From contig CAJXUS010000014.1 in the NCBI GenBank assembly GCA_913060675.1, forward strand, positions 1 through 64,000: a stretch of DNA of 64,000 nucleotides, read 5' to 3'. The position numbers were made by a program, and so were the translations under genes. The stretch is from an uncultured Rhodospirillales bacterium (GTDB lineage Bacteria; Pseudomonadota; Alphaproteobacteria; Kiloniellales; Kiloniellaceae). Positions 44,142-53,529 of the stretch are shown in pieces. The stretch's first letter is position 1; the number at the start of each line of letters is the position of its first letter. Under the pieces are notes generated by a model, which saw nothing but the letters and a program-made list of their open reading frames with translations, was not told the DNA's origin and did no database searches.

Positions 44142-46384
44142 GTTTACCCCTCATAACTCAGCCACCAAAAATCGGCTGCGGTGATCCGGGCGATCCGATT
44201 GATTTCTCCGGTCTTTTTGATGGTGGCCAGCACATGGCCTTTACCCCAACACAATCCGGTAACGGTAACGTCTGGGCGACATCTTTCTGGGAAAAAAGAA
44301 CAAAGCTTGGTGATCGTGAAAGTATCTTTTCTTATGGCTCATCCGGGGCAGGAATGATGCACTGTTATTACTACCAAGATCGTTTTTCTTTTTATGATTC
44401 TGAAAGTAATGAAGGTTCAAGATCTGATGCTGGTTTATCGCGAGATCCAGCATCCTGGAAACACCATTTACTCGTATTTAATAACACTCTTCCTATTGCT
44501 CAAGATAGATACAAGCATTGGATAAACGGTGTTCTAAATACTGACTTTTACGTGAATACTGCCTTTCAACAAAACAAATCTATGAAAGCATTTCAGGCTG
44601 GCCAAACTCAGTTCATTGGTCTGTTTCGAACTGATCAATATTTTCTTGGCGATATGAAGCTTGCTGATTATCACGGGCTCGACGGAATAGAACCAACTCC
44701 GGAAGATTTTGGATACTTTAACTCTGATGGGCATTGGGTTCCTAGAACATACTCTGGTTCTCATGGTTTACAGGGTTGGCACCACGACTTTGCTGATCCA
44801 CTTGATCTCGGCAAAGATGTATCAGGGAACGGCAATCACTTCACTTCACCAGGTATGACACCAGCCAATCAATCAAGGGATACGCCGACAAATAATAAAA
44901 ACACTTGGAACCCGTTGGATAAAGAGACTGTTGTTAGTCTTCAGCAAGGGAATTTAAAAGTTACCGCCCCAGCTGGAGCACATCACGGGGTTCGTTCTAC
45001 CATTCCTATTCCGCCATATGGGAAATGGTACGCTGAATCTACTTTTTATCGTGCTTCAACCTCAGAATTAACATTTGGTCTTGCAACGCTTGAACACCCC
45101 TTAACCACTTGGGGTGGTTACTCTGATCAGTCCTGGGCTATAGATGATTTTGGGCGTGTTCGAACTAACTCGGTTGATAGTTATACAGGCGTACCGTTTA
45201 CAAATGAAAGCATAGTTGCGAGGTTGGCTTACGATGCAGAGACTGGAAATCTGTGGATAGGCCAGGACAATACCTGGTTTGGTGGTGGCGATCCAGAACT
45301 AGGCACAAACCCTACTTTTAGCGGCATCCCTGAAGATGTGTTTTTCTGGGCCAGTGCTGCAAATTCATCGACCCAAACAACCCGTTTTTCTGAGGATCAA
45401 TGGACTATTGCTGTTCCAAATGGGTTTAAATCACTCAGCACGCCAAATCTTGAGTGCCCGGAAATACTGGACCCGGATGACTATTTTACCATTCGCGAAG
45501 TATCTGCGGGTGATGATGTCTCGGATCTTCCCTGGAACCCGCTATCTATCAAAACAATGGTTCTGTCAAAAAGGATTGATGGGTCAACGGAATGGCGAGT
45601 TGTAGATACGGTTAACGGCGCAGGGAAAGCTTGGGCGACAAATACACCTGCAGCACAAATTATCGAGGCGGATGGTTTAACATCCTTCACTGCTGGTGGG
45701 TATACAGTTGGGGCTAATGCTGCTTACCAGGGTATTCGCAAAGATTATATCTGGAGAGCAAGCCCCAAATCCGGGTTTGATATTGTCCAGATCAATCACG
45801 TTAATGGAACGCCTTCTACTGTCTCACATAACTGTGGTGGCCCCATTGATTATGCCTGGCTTGTTCCCCATTCTGGCGGCAATCGTCGAATTTTTCATAA
45901 AAAGCTGCCTACTGGAAAATATGCTCATTTGAATGTGGCAACCACTCCGGCAACGGATAGCGGTTGGTTTAGTTCAACGGCGAATGATGTCACCATAAAC
46001 GGTTCGCTTCCCAGCGGGATTTATACGCTGCCCATATGGCGTGGAGTAGCGCAGTTTTCCAGTTTCGATGGGCATAAAGGCAATCAGTCTGCGGATGGGC
46101 CTTTTGAGACTAAAGATTTTACGCCTCGGTTGATGTTTTGTCGCAAATCGGCTTACGGCGAAAGCAATTGGATGCAGGAAATCGGGGACAGTAATCCGCA
46201 AACAAAAATGCGGTACTTGAATGATCCCGCAGGCGAATACAGCCACGCTTCTGGGTATTCCATTGATTTTGACAGCAATGGCCTGAAATGGCGCACCGCT
46301 GATACGTCGTGGAATGCTTCGGGCGTCGATTTCATCACAGCCTCATGGGCCAAGACCCCATTCAAATTCGCCCGAGCTAGATAA
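44138..46384 (+). CDS. Large tail fibre/spike protein with lectin-like domains
   Basis: This 748-residue protein is probably the receptor-binding part. The N-terminal roughly 230 residues resemble a concanavalin/LamG-like fold (SGLFDGGQHMAFTPTQSGNGNVWATSFWEKR near 23-53; WKHHLLVFNNT). The middle (about 270-420) resembles a SPRY-like domain, and the C-terminal region (about 440-748, DYIWRASPKSGFDIVQINHVNG) matches the DUF7483-type phage domain. No endosialidase or depolymerase motif is clear. Base use differs somewhat from the flanking baseplate genes. Confidence 0.78.
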   Translation: MSLPLITQPPKIGCGDPGDPIDFSGLFDGGQHMAFTPTQSGNGNVWATSFWEKRTKLGDRESIFSYGSSGAGMMHCYYYQDRFSFYDSESNEGSRSDAGLSRDPASWKHHLLVFNNTLPIAQDRYKHWINGVLNTDFYVNTAFQQNKSMKAFQAGQTQFIGLFRTDQYFLGDMKLADYHGLDGIEPTPEDFGYFNSDGHWVPRTYSGSHGLQGWHHDFADPLDLGKDVSGNGNHFTSPGMTPANQSRDTPTNNKNTWNPLDKETVVSLQQGNLKVTAPAGAHHGVRSTIPIPPYGKWYAESTFYRASTSELTFGLATLEHPLTTWGGYSDQSWAIDDFGRVRTNSVDSYTGVPFTNESIVARLAYDAETGNLWIGQDNTWFGGGDPELGTNPTFSGIPEDVFFWASAANSSTQTTRFSEDQWTIAVPNGFKSLSTPNLECPEILDPDDYFTIREVSAGDDVSDLPWNPLSIKTMVLSKRIDGSTEWRVVDTVNGAGKAWATNTPAAQIIEADGLTSFTAGGYTVGANAAYQGIRKDYIWRASPKSGFDIVQINHVNGTPSTVSHNCGGPIDYAWLVPHSGGNRRIFHKKLPTGKYAHLNVATTPATDSGWFSSTANDVTINGSLPSGIYTLPIWRGVAQFSSFDGHKGNQSADGPFETKDFTPRLMFCRKSAYGESNWMQEIGDSNPQTKMRYLNDPAGEYSHASGYSIDFDSNGLKWRTADTSWNASGVDFITASWAKTPFKFARAR

Positions 46385-46394
46385 AGGTATTTCG

Positions 46395-47075
46395 ATGTTT
46401 CTCTATCAAATAACAGATGAAAATTTAAACCCGCTGCGAGTAGCAAAAAGTCCTCGTGGGTTGGTTGCTTACAACGGTATTCGCATTGATAACGCCACCT
46501 CGATGTCGGTGGATGAATTGGCGGATCTTTATATCTTTGTCATTCAAGACCATGGTCGTCCTGATACATCCTGGCAAAGCATTACCGGAAATACGGTGGT
46601 CATCGAAGGTGAAGCAAACGCCCCTCGGGATGTTGTCTGTACTCTGGAATATCAGGTTGAAGATATCAGCCTGGAAGCTGCAAAAGAAAAGCTCTCTTTG
46701 AAGCTCAAGAACTACGCCCTGGTTGTCAAAGACGGCGGGTATAACTGGGCAAGGACGCCAGAAGAAACCTTCATCGTCGACAGTGATCTGGAATCACGGG
46801 TCAACCTGGTTGGGATCGATAACATGGCCAAATCGGGTGACCTTGGTGCCGGGATTAAATTCACCATGGCCGATGATAGCGAACCCGAATTAACTCCGGT
46901 CGAGCTTATGGACTTAACCAAGTCCGTCGGTGTGTTCGTTGTAACCGTCCACGGCATCAAAAAGGCCACGTTACGAGCCATCAATGCCCTTGCTGATCTC
47001 GATGCCTGCAAAGCCTTTGATGTGAAAGCCGGCTTCCCGGATATACCCATCATTGATCAGGAGATTGTCCCGTGA
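46395..47075 (+). CDS. Fibre-associated protein with DUF4376-like C-terminus
   Basis: This 226-residue protein starts at ATG 46395 (MFLYQITDENLNPL); an upstream frame opens inside the preceding gene. The C-terminal part (SRVNLVGIDNMAKSGDLGAG, ELTPVELMDLTKSVG, TLRAINALADLDACKAFD) follows the DUF4376 pattern often found behind tail fibres. It may be a fibre assembly chaperone or a structural part. It overlaps the NlpC/P60-like gene by 4 bp. Confidence 0.65.
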   Translation: MFLYQITDENLNPLRVAKSPRGLVAYNGIRIDNATSMSVDELADLYIFVIQDHGRPDTSWQSITGNTVVIEGEANAPRDVVCTLEYQVEDISLEAAKEKLSLKLKNYALVVKDGGYNWARTPEETFIVDSDLESRVNLVGIDNMAKSGDLGAGIKFTMADDSEPELTPVELMDLTKSVGVFVVTVHGIKKATLRAINALADLDACKAFDVKAGFPDIPIIDQEIVP

Positions 47076-47509
47076 TCAAACTCGCCTTTTATAAAGCCAA
47101 AGGGAAATGGCGGAACCGGCTAATCCGGATCTGGACCCGTGGACCCTATAGCCATTGTGAAGTTCTGTTGAATGAAAGCAATGGTCGGTGTGTGTCTTCT
47201 TCTGAAATGGATGACGGTGTTCGTTATAAGTTTATCCAGCTGCATCCCGATCATTGGGACATCGTTGATGTAACTGGCACCACTTTAAAACAGATCACCC
47301 GTTTTGCTGATCCCCTGGTCAAAGCACAGTTGAAATATGACTGGCTTGGGATCTTGTTGTCTCAGGTTCTCCCCCTGGCCAGGCACAGTAAAAACAAATG
47401 GTTCTGCTCTGAATTTTGCGCCGCGGCCATTGGCCTCCCCAAACCCCAGAAATATAGCCCCAATTCCCTGCACCGTTATATTTCTGCTCGTTCTTCCGCC
47501 TCAACTTAA
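47072..47509 (+). CDS. Permuted NlpC/P60-like (YiiX/YycO type) protein
   Basis: This 145-residue protein has His in GPYSHCEVLL (about residue 28), an acidic/Tyr segment LKYDWLGILLSQVL and Cys in NKWFCSEFCAAAIG (about residue 112). The order His-then-Cys is that of circularly permuted papain-fold enzymes of the NlpC/P60 superfamily. It could cleave peptidoglycan peptides or lipids during entry or lysis. It sits between the fibre genes and the sheath gene. Confidence 0.75.
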   Translation: MIKLAFYKAKGKWRNRLIRIWTRGPYSHCEVLLNESNGRCVSSSEMDDGVRYKFIQLHPDHWDIVDVTGTTLKQITRFADPLVKAQLKYDWLGILLSQVLPLARHSKNKWFCSEFCAAAIGLPKPQKYSPNSLHRYISARSSAST

Positions 47510-47521
47510 GGAACCACCCCC

Positions 47522-48691
47522 ATGCCAGAAGATTACCATCACGGCGTCCGCGTCATTGAAATCAACGAAGGTATTCGCCCGATCCGCACCATCATGACTT
47601 CCGTGATCGGTGTGGTTTGTACCGGACCAACTGCCGATGCGGATATGTTCCCCCTCAACCGCCCTGTGCTTCTCACCAACGTTTATGACGGTATCGATAA
47701 AGCTGGTACAGACGGCACCCTGCCTTATGTTCTGGATGCTATTATTGATCAGGACAACCCACTTGTTGTTGTTGTCCGCGTTGAAGAAGGCGTCGACGAA
47801 GCCACCACCCGCACCAATGTAATCGGCGGTACCGTTAACGGTATGAAAACCGGATTGCATGCGCTCACAGCCGCGAAAGCCCAGGTCGGTGTTCAACCGC
47901 GTATTCTCGGCGCACCTGGTCTGGATGATGAATTTGTCACCGCAGAACTTGCCGGCATTGCCCAGCAAACCAGATCCTTCGTTTATGCTTCTGCCTGGGG
48001 TGCGGAAACCAAAGAAGATGCCATTATTTACCGTGACAAATTTGGTCAACGCGAAGTCATGATCATTTGGCCTGATTTCATTTCCTGGGACACCAACACC
48101 AACGCCGTCCGCAATGCCTGGGCCACAGCCCGTGCCCTGGGAATGCGTGCAAAATTGGATAATGAAGTGGGTTGGCACAAAACCCTCTCTAACGTTGTCG
48201 TCAACGGTGTTACCGGTCTTTCAAAAGATATCTATTTCGATCTGCAGGATCCCAATACGGATGCCGGCGTTCTTAATGCGGCCGATGTCACCACCCTGAT
48301 CAATCAAAAGGGCTTTAGGTTCTGGGGATCTCGCACTTGTACAGCGGATCCGTTGTTCGCTTTTGAAAACTATGTCCGCACTGCACAAATCCTCGCCGAT
48401 ACCATGGCAGAAGCCCATCTCTGGGCGATCGACAAACCAATGCATCCAACCCTGGTCAAAGACATTGTCGAAGGCGTGAACGCCAAAATGCGTGACCTGG
48501 TATCTAACGGGTACCTGATCGGTGGGTCCGCCTGGTACGATGAAAGCGCCAACACGCCGACCACTTTGAAAGCTGGCAAGCTCTATATCGATTACGATTA
48601 CACCCCGGTACCACCGCTTGAAAACTTGTTGTTTAAGCAACGGATTACTGACCGTCATCTGCTCGATTTTGCTGCCGCGGTAAATTCTTAA
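47522..48691 (+). CDS. FI: Contractile tail sheath (P2 gpFI)
   Basis: This is a 389-residue tail sheath subunit. HHGVRVIEINEGIRPIRTI, FGRREVMIIWPDF-like segment (here FGQREVMIIWPDFISWD), GFRFWGSRTCTADPLFAFENYVRTAQI and PLENLLFKQRITDRHLL are conserved in gpFI. P2 has a separate late promoter here; I see no operator palindrome in the 12 bp before this gene, so it is likely read through from V. Confidence 0.95.
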   Translation: MPEDYHHGVRVIEINEGIRPIRTIMTSVIGVVCTGPTADADMFPLNRPVLLTNVYDGIDKAGTDGTLPYVLDAIIDQDNPLVVVVRVEEGVDEATTRTNVIGGTVNGMKTGLHALTAAKAQVGVQPRILGAPGLDDEFVTAELAGIAQQTRSFVYASAWGAETKEDAIIYRDKFGQREVMIIWPDFISWDTNTNAVRNAWATARALGMRAKLDNEVGWHKTLSNVVVNGVTGLSKDIYFDLQDPNTDAGVLNAADVTTLINQKGFRFWGSRTCTADPLFAFENYVRTAQILADTMAEAHLWAIDKPMHPTLVKDIVEGVNAKMRDLVSNGYLIGGSAWYDESANTPTTLKAGKLYIDYDYTPVPPLENLLFKQRITDRHLLDFAAAVNS

Positions 48692-48750
48692 AACCAGAAA
48701 CTCTTAGAGTTCGGTTTCACCCACCAGACTAATTAAAGTGAGTATCTAAA

Positions 48751-49260
48751 ATGATCCCACAAATACTTAAAAACTTTAATGTTTTTATCGATGGCTTTTC
48801 GCTTGTAGGCGAAGCCGAAGAAATCACCCTGCCCAAGTTATCCCGCGTTACCGAAGATTTTCGCGGTGGTGGCATGCAAGGTCCGATCGAATTGGATTTG
48901 GGTAATGACAAACTTGAATTGGAACTAACCCTCAAAGGTTGGAACAAAGAAGTTCTTAAACAATACGGTGCTTTTTCTGCCGATGGGGTGGCGTTGCGAT
49001 TTCGCGGGGCTGTCCGTAGTGATGCCAACGAAGCACAAACAGACGCCATTGAAATCGCTATTCGTGGCCGGCTGAAAGAACTGGATTTTGGTTCTGCCAA
49101 ACCAGGGGAAAGCAACACCCTGAAAGTCATGATCCCGCTGACCTATTTCAAATACGAAATCAACAGCGATCCCTTGATTGAAATTGACCAGGTTAATTCG
49201 ATCTTTGTCGTCGGTGGTGTCGATCGCCTGGCAGACGAACGCAAGGCACTCGGTATCTAA
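48751..49260 (+). CDS. FII: Tail tube protein (P2 gpFII)
   Basis: This is the 169-residue inner tail tube subunit. NVFIDGFSLVGEAEEITLPKLSR, FRGGGMQGPIELDLGNDKLEL, AVRSDANEAQTDAIEIAIRGRLKEL and YEINSDPLIEIDQVN match gpFII closely. It follows the sheath by 59 bp. Confidence 0.95.
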   Translation: MIPQILKNFNVFIDGFSLVGEAEEITLPKLSRVTEDFRGGGMQGPIELDLGNDKLELELTLKGWNKEVLKQYGAFSADGVALRFRGAVRSDANEAQTDAIEIAIRGRLKELDFGSAKPGESNTLKVMIPLTYFKYEINSDPLIEIDQVNSIFVVGGVDRLADERKALGI

Positions 49261-49312
49261 GAAGAACGTTCCGGGGGGAACTTCTCTTCATATAAACTAG
49301 AAAGTCAGAGCC

Positions 49313-49588
49313 ATGACAAATCCAAAAAACGTGAAATCTATCACCACCACTCTCAAATATCCTATTCCGTACGGGGATAAGAAACTGGATAAAATCACGA
49401 TGCGCAAACCTTATGGTGGGGATCTTCGCGGCGTTTCTCTTACAGCGCTTGGCACTATGAAAACAGACGAATTATTTATACTTCTTCCAAGAATATCGAG
49501 CGTTGCTCTCACAGACCCCCAGCTTAATACGATAGATCCCACTGACATTTTAGCCATCTTTACCGATTTAAACGCTTTTTTCGGATAG
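49313..49588 (+). CDS. E: Tail assembly protein E (P2 gpE)
   Basis: This is a 91-residue tail assembly protein. KKLDKITMRKPYGGDLRGVSLTAL and LLPRISSVALTD align with gpE, which with its frameshifted form E+E' acts as chaperone for the tape measure. The gene ends in NAFFG and overlaps the slippery site, as in P2. Confidence 0.88.
   Translation: MTNPKNVKSITTTLKYPIPYGDKKLDKITMRKPYGGDLRGVSLTALGTMKTDELFILLPRISSVALTDPQLNTIDPTDILAIFTDLNAFFG
49576..49582 (+). promoter_or_regulatory. -1 frameshift slippery site T_TTT_TTC
   Basis: In the E frame the codons are GCT TTT TTC GGA TAG, giving a canonical X_XXY_YYZ heptamer six bases before the E stop. Slipping back one base joins E to the downstream E' frame without a stop. 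P2 uses a similar T_TTT_TTG heptamer at the same gene. Confidence 0.88.
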
Positions 49589-49752
49589 GAGTAATTCCGG
49601 AGGACTTCCGGGCAGCATGGGTGGTTATCAATCAAGCTTTTGGTGGATGGCCACCATCTGAAATGGATCAAATGTCCATTGAAGATTTTGTCTACTGGTA
49701 TCAATCCGCAGTTACTCACCTAGAAGCTCAAGCAAAAGCCTATTCCAAATAA
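49582..49752 (+). CDS. E': E' extension, translated by -1 frameshift from E
   Basis: In the -1 frame reading continues from 49582 to TAA at 49750-49752, about 56 residues. The segment GGWPPSEMDQMSIEDFVYWY matches the gpE' pattern (WPP..., MSL..L..W). It has no start codon of its own near the site, so it should be made only as an E-E' fusion of about 146 residues. The fused form binds the tape measure in P2-type tails. Confidence 0.88.
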   Translation, partial: RIGVIPEDFRAAWVVINQAFGGWPPSEMDQMSIEDFVYWYQSAVTHLEAQAKAYSK

Positions 49753-49776
49753 TAACCTGAATACTGGATCCCCCCG

Positions 49777-52095
49777 ATGGCGATGAAAGATCTAAAATTA
49801 AATCTGGTTCTTCAGGCTGCGGATAAAATTTCCAAGCCTTTCAAAACAGCCACCGGGGCGTCCAAAAACTTACAAAAGGCCATCAAGGCAACATCCGGAA
49901 AATTACGTGATCTCGAAGGATCAAGCCGGGATTTATCCTCTTTCACTCGATTAAAAGACCAGGCGTCGAGAAACGCTGACGCACTGCAAAAAGCACAGCA
50001 AAAAGCCCAAAAGCTCGGACGAGAAATGGCGGGTGCTGACAAGATCACCAAACGGATGACGACTTCTTTTGAAGCCTCGCGAAAATCAGTAACTAAACTC
50101 AAAAATCAACAAGGTGCACTCAGAGAGAAGATATCCGGTGTCAGCCAAAAGTTGCGTAAACAAGGTATCGCCACCACAAATGTTGACCAGGCACAGAGAA
50201 AACTTAATCACAGGATCAAAAAAGCCTCTCAGGAAATGGACGGCTATTCCAACAAACTGGAAAAGGCGCGGATCCGAACCAACAAACTGACCAAGGCCCG
50301 TAATAAGTTCAATAAATCCATGGCCCACCGTGCCAACGCGTCAATTGTCGGGGCCGCGGGTGTGGCAACGGGCAGCACGATGTTGCGCGGTGCGGCGTCG
50401 ATTGTTCAACCTGGTATCGCCTTTGAAGAACAAATGTCCAAGGTTGGAGCCCTTGCGCGGGTCGATAAAACATCCGATGCCTTCAAGCAGTTAAACGAAC
50501 AGGCCAAATTCCTTGGTGAAACGACCCATTTTTCAGCCACACAAGCGGCAGAAGGCATGGGCTTTCTCGCTATGGCGGGTTTTGAGACCAACGCCATCAT
50601 AAAAACCATGCCTGGTCTTTTGAACTTGGCCAAGGCTGGCGGCATGGAACTGGGGCAAACCGCCGATATTGCGTCCAACATTCTCTCTGGTTTTGGACTT
50701 GAAGCATCGGAAATGGGGCGGGTTTCTGATGTCCTTGCTGCAACATTTACCAGAACAAACGTTGATCTCGGGATGCTTGGCGACACCATGAAATACGTCG
50801 CGCCAATCGCCCGTACTCTGGGCGTCTCAGTCGAAGAAGCAAGCGCCATGGCTGGTTTATTGGGGAACGTCGGTATCCAAGGGGCACAGGCTGGAACGGC
50901 GCTTCGAGCCATTCAAAGCAGACTTGCTGCACCACCTGCCATGGCCAGAAAAGCCATTGAAGAACTCGGGCTTTCCATCACCGATGCAAGCGGCAATATG
51001 CTGCCCATGGTCAATATCATGGGACAGGTTGCCAAGAAGACCGAGAAAATGGGCACTGCTGTGCGTCTTGGCTTCTTCAAACACATTGCCGGCGAAGAAG
51101 CGGGATCCGCCTTTGCTGAACTTGTGAGCAAAGGTGGCACGCAAGCGATTACTCAATTCACAACCGTCCTGCAGGAAGCCGGGGGCGAAGCTGCACGCAT
51201 TGCCAATCAAATGGGCGATAATTCAGCCGGTGATCTCAAAGCATTTGGCTCTGCGTGGGAAGCTGTCAACATTACGCTTACAGAAACCAACACCAGCCCA
51301 ATGCGCGAACTCATTCAGTTGGGTACCGGGATCCTTAGATCAACAAATGAATGGATCAAGGAAAACCCGAAACTCGCTGGTACTCTCTTCAAGGTCTTCG
51401 CGGCGGTGGCTATCGGGGTAACTGTCCTCGGTGGTCTGGCTCTAGCCATCGCGGGGATCTTGGGGCCTTTTGCCATGATGAAATTTGGCATTCTGGGGTT
51501 TTCATCGGCAGCATCAACCGCATTTCCAATCGTGGCCACAGGCATCCGAATGCTTACTGGGGTGCTTATGGCCAACCCCATTGGTCTGGCGATTGCTGCG
51601 ATCGCAGCTGCTGCATACCTGATCTATGATAATTGGGGGCCAATAAGTACCTGGTTCTCTAATTTGTGGAGCCTCATCACTCTTGATTTTGAAGACGGTA
51701 CCGCTCTGATCACCGACCTTTTGAAAGGTCTGGGTGATCTCGCACTTTGGGTTGCCGATAAAATGATGGCTCCTTTTGCACTGGCGAGAACCATCGGCAC
51801 AACAATCGGTGGATGGCTTGGCGGTGGGGATGACACTGATGCCAATGGTAATGCTCAGGCGAACAAACCCTCCATCACCAAAACCATCGCCGCGGCAACC
51901 ATTGCAACAACCGCGGTGGCCTCACCCGTTGCAGCCGGACCATCCGCACCTATTCAGAACAATCAACGGTATGAAATTGTAATCAATCCTGCACCTGGCG
52001 CCGATGCCAACGAAATCGCCCAGGTGGTCCGTGATGAAATCGAACGTATTGACACCGAACGCGCCGCAAGATCCCGTTCCCAGCTTTATGATTAA
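49777..52095 (+). CDS. T: Tail tape measure protein (P2 gpT)
   Basis: This 772-residue protein sets tail length. Its N-terminal 190 residues are helical coiled coil rich in Lys, Ala and Gln. A PhageMin_Tail-type domain follows (about 215-420: PGIAFEEQMSKVGALARVDKTSDAF region, TADIASNILSGFGLEASEMGRVSDVLA). Hydrophobic helices lie at about 535-640, and an Ala/Thr/Pro-rich C-terminal part ends near ANEIAQVVRDEIERID. Confidence 0.95.
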   Translation: MAMKDLKLNLVLQAADKISKPFKTATGASKNLQKAIKATSGKLRDLEGSSRDLSSFTRLKDQASRNADALQKAQQKAQKLGREMAGADKITKRMTTSFEASRKSVTKLKNQQGALREKISGVSQKLRKQGIATTNVDQAQRKLNHRIKKASQEMDGYSNKLEKARIRTNKLTKARNKFNKSMAHRANASIVGAAGVATGSTMLRGAASIVQPGIAFEEQMSKVGALARVDKTSDAFKQLNEQAKFLGETTHFSATQAAEGMGFLAMAGFETNAIIKTMPGLLNLAKAGGMELGQTADIASNILSGFGLEASEMGRVSDVLAATFTRTNVDLGMLGDTMKYVAPIARTLGVSVEEASAMAGLLGNVGIQGAQAGTALRAIQSRLAAPPAMARKAIEELGLSITDASGNMLPMVNIMGQVAKKTEKMGTAVRLGFFKHIAGEEAGSAFAELVSKGGTQAITQFTTVLQEAGGEAARIANQMGDNSAGDLKAFGSAWEAVNITLTETNTSPMRELIQLGTGILRSTNEWIKENPKLAGTLFKVFAAVAIGVTVLGGLALAIAGILGPFAMMKFGILGFSSAASTAFPIVATGIRMLTGVLMANPIGLAIAAIAAAAYLIYDNWGPISTWFSNLWSLITLDFEDGTALITDLLKGLGDLALWVADKMMAPFALARTIGTTIGGWLGGGDDTDANGNAQANKPSITKTIAAATIATTAVASPVAAGPSAPIQNNQRYEIVINPAPGADANEIAQVVRDEIERIDTERAARSRSQLYD

Positions 52096-52106
52096 GGAAT
52101 AGCCCG

Positions 52107-52523
52107 TTGTTAATGTCTCTCGGATTGTATGTTTTCACCCGAACAACAGCCCCTTTTCACAAGTCCAAACGTCAAACCAAGGAAAACTGGTCGACCGCCA
52201 ACAGGTTTGGCCAACGCCCGGCAAATCAGCACATCGGACCGGGGGAAGAAAGCATCACCCTGGATGGCGTGATCGCGCCCAGCATCACCGGGGGGCCAAA
52301 GAACCTGGACACGCTTCGATCGATGCAATCAGAGGGCAAAGCCTGGATCCTGACTTCCGGTACCGGGGATGTGCTGGGACAATGGATTATTGAATCGGTC
52401 GATGAAACCCGCACCGCCTTTACCAGTGATGGCCAAGCCAGAAAGATTGAATTCACTCTCAGTCTAAAACGCTATGGCGAAGAAGATCCGGACCAACTCG
52501 GCGACCTGGTGAACTCCCTATGA
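52107..52523 (+). CDS. U: Tail terminator-type protein (P2 gpU)
   Basis: This is a 138-residue gpU. HKSKRQTKENWSTANRFGQRPANQHIGPGEESITLDGVI (residues about 18-56) and QWIIESVDETRTAFTSDGQARKIEFTLSLKRYG are diagnostic. Start TTG at 52107 has AAGGA at good spacing; the ATG at 52113 is the alternative. It overlaps D by 4 bp. Confidence 0.93.
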   Translation: MLMSLGLYVFTRTTAPFHKSKRQTKENWSTANRFGQRPANQHIGPGEESITLDGVIAPSITGGPKNLDTLRSMQSEGKAWILTSGTGDVLGQWIIESVDETRTAFTSDGQARKIEFTLSLKRYGEEDPDQLGDLVNSL

Positions 52524-53497
52524 AGCCAATTTTCAAAATCACCGTAGACGGATCTGATATAACCAGGGCGATAAAAAAGAACCTGGTGTCGTTGAACCTA
52601 ACCGACAAGCGCAATCTTGAAGCCGATCAGCTGGATATCACCATCACAGATCCCAATGGATCGATCGCCTTGCCACGCAAAGGGGTGAAACTGCTCTGCT
52701 GGTTGGGATTTGAGAAAACACGGCTGGTTTACAAAGGATCGTTCACCGCCGACGAAGTAAGCCACCAGGGACCGCCCGATAAAATCACCATCCGCGCCCG
52801 GTCTGCCAATTTTTCTGGTGGATTAAAACAAGAAAAGGATCTGTCATTCAGCGGTCAATCGCTTGGGGATATTTTGGGATCGATCGCTAAAGCCAACAAC
52901 CTAGACCTCGCCATCGAAGATAAATTAAAGTCGATCGTCATCGATCACCTGGATCAAACCAATGAAAGTTTTGCCAACATCATCACCCGCCTGGCAAAAC
53001 AATATGACGCCCTGGCCACGGTGAAGAACGACAAGCTGCTTTTTATTCCCGTTGGCCATAACAAAACCGTTTCCGGCATCATCCTGCCAACGATCACGAT
53101 CAACAGAAATGGGTGTGGCCGGCATACATTTGTCGACGCCGATCGGGAAACCGATTTCACTGGCGTCAAAGCCAAATGGCACAATCTCAACACCGGCTAT
53201 ACCAAACAGGAACTCGCCGGCAAAGAGGGCAATGTCAAAACCCTAAAAGAGACTTTCCCCACCCAGGCTGAAGCCGCTGCCGCTGCTAATTCAAAGTGGA
53301 AAGAGCTATCCAGGGGTAAAAAGACAATGAAGTTTTCCCGCCCTGTCGGCATGCCTGAAATCACCCCCAACATGCCCACACGCTTAACCGGCTGGCGATC
53401 GGAAATTGACCAGGTGAAATGGGTGACCGGTGATATTACCCACAAACTTGATCCCGGTGGTTTGGTAACTGATTTTCAGTTTGAGGAAGCGGTTTAA
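52520..53497 (+). CDS. D: Late control/baseplate hub protein (P2 gpD)
   Basis: This 325-residue gpD is the hub to which the spike attaches. DLLCWLGFEKTRLVYKGSFTADEVSHQGPPD-like sequence (about residues 60-90), FVDADRETDFTGVKAKWHN and RPVGMPEITPNMPTRLTGWR match. It is the last late gene; about 30 bp later the leftward accessory cassette ends. An inverted repeat GTAGGT...ACCTAC at 53502-53536 could be a weak terminator. Confidence 0.95.
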   Translation: MKPIFKITVDGSDITRAIKKNLVSLNLTDKRNLEADQLDITITDPNGSIALPRKGVKLLCWLGFEKTRLVYKGSFTADEVSHQGPPDKITIRARSANFSGGLKQEKDLSFSGQSLGDILGSIAKANNLDLAIEDKLKSIVIDHLDQTNESFANIITRLAKQYDALATVKNDKLLFIPVGHNKTVSGIILPTITINRNGCGRHTFVDADRETDFTGVKAKWHNLNTGYTKQELAGKEGNVKTLKETFPTQAEAAAAANSKWKELSRGKKTMKFSRPVGMPEITPNMPTRLTGWRSEIDQVKWVTGDITHKLDPGGLVTDFQFEEAV

Positions 53498-53529
53498 AAT
53501 GTAGGTAAAGTTACTGTTCACAACAAAAC

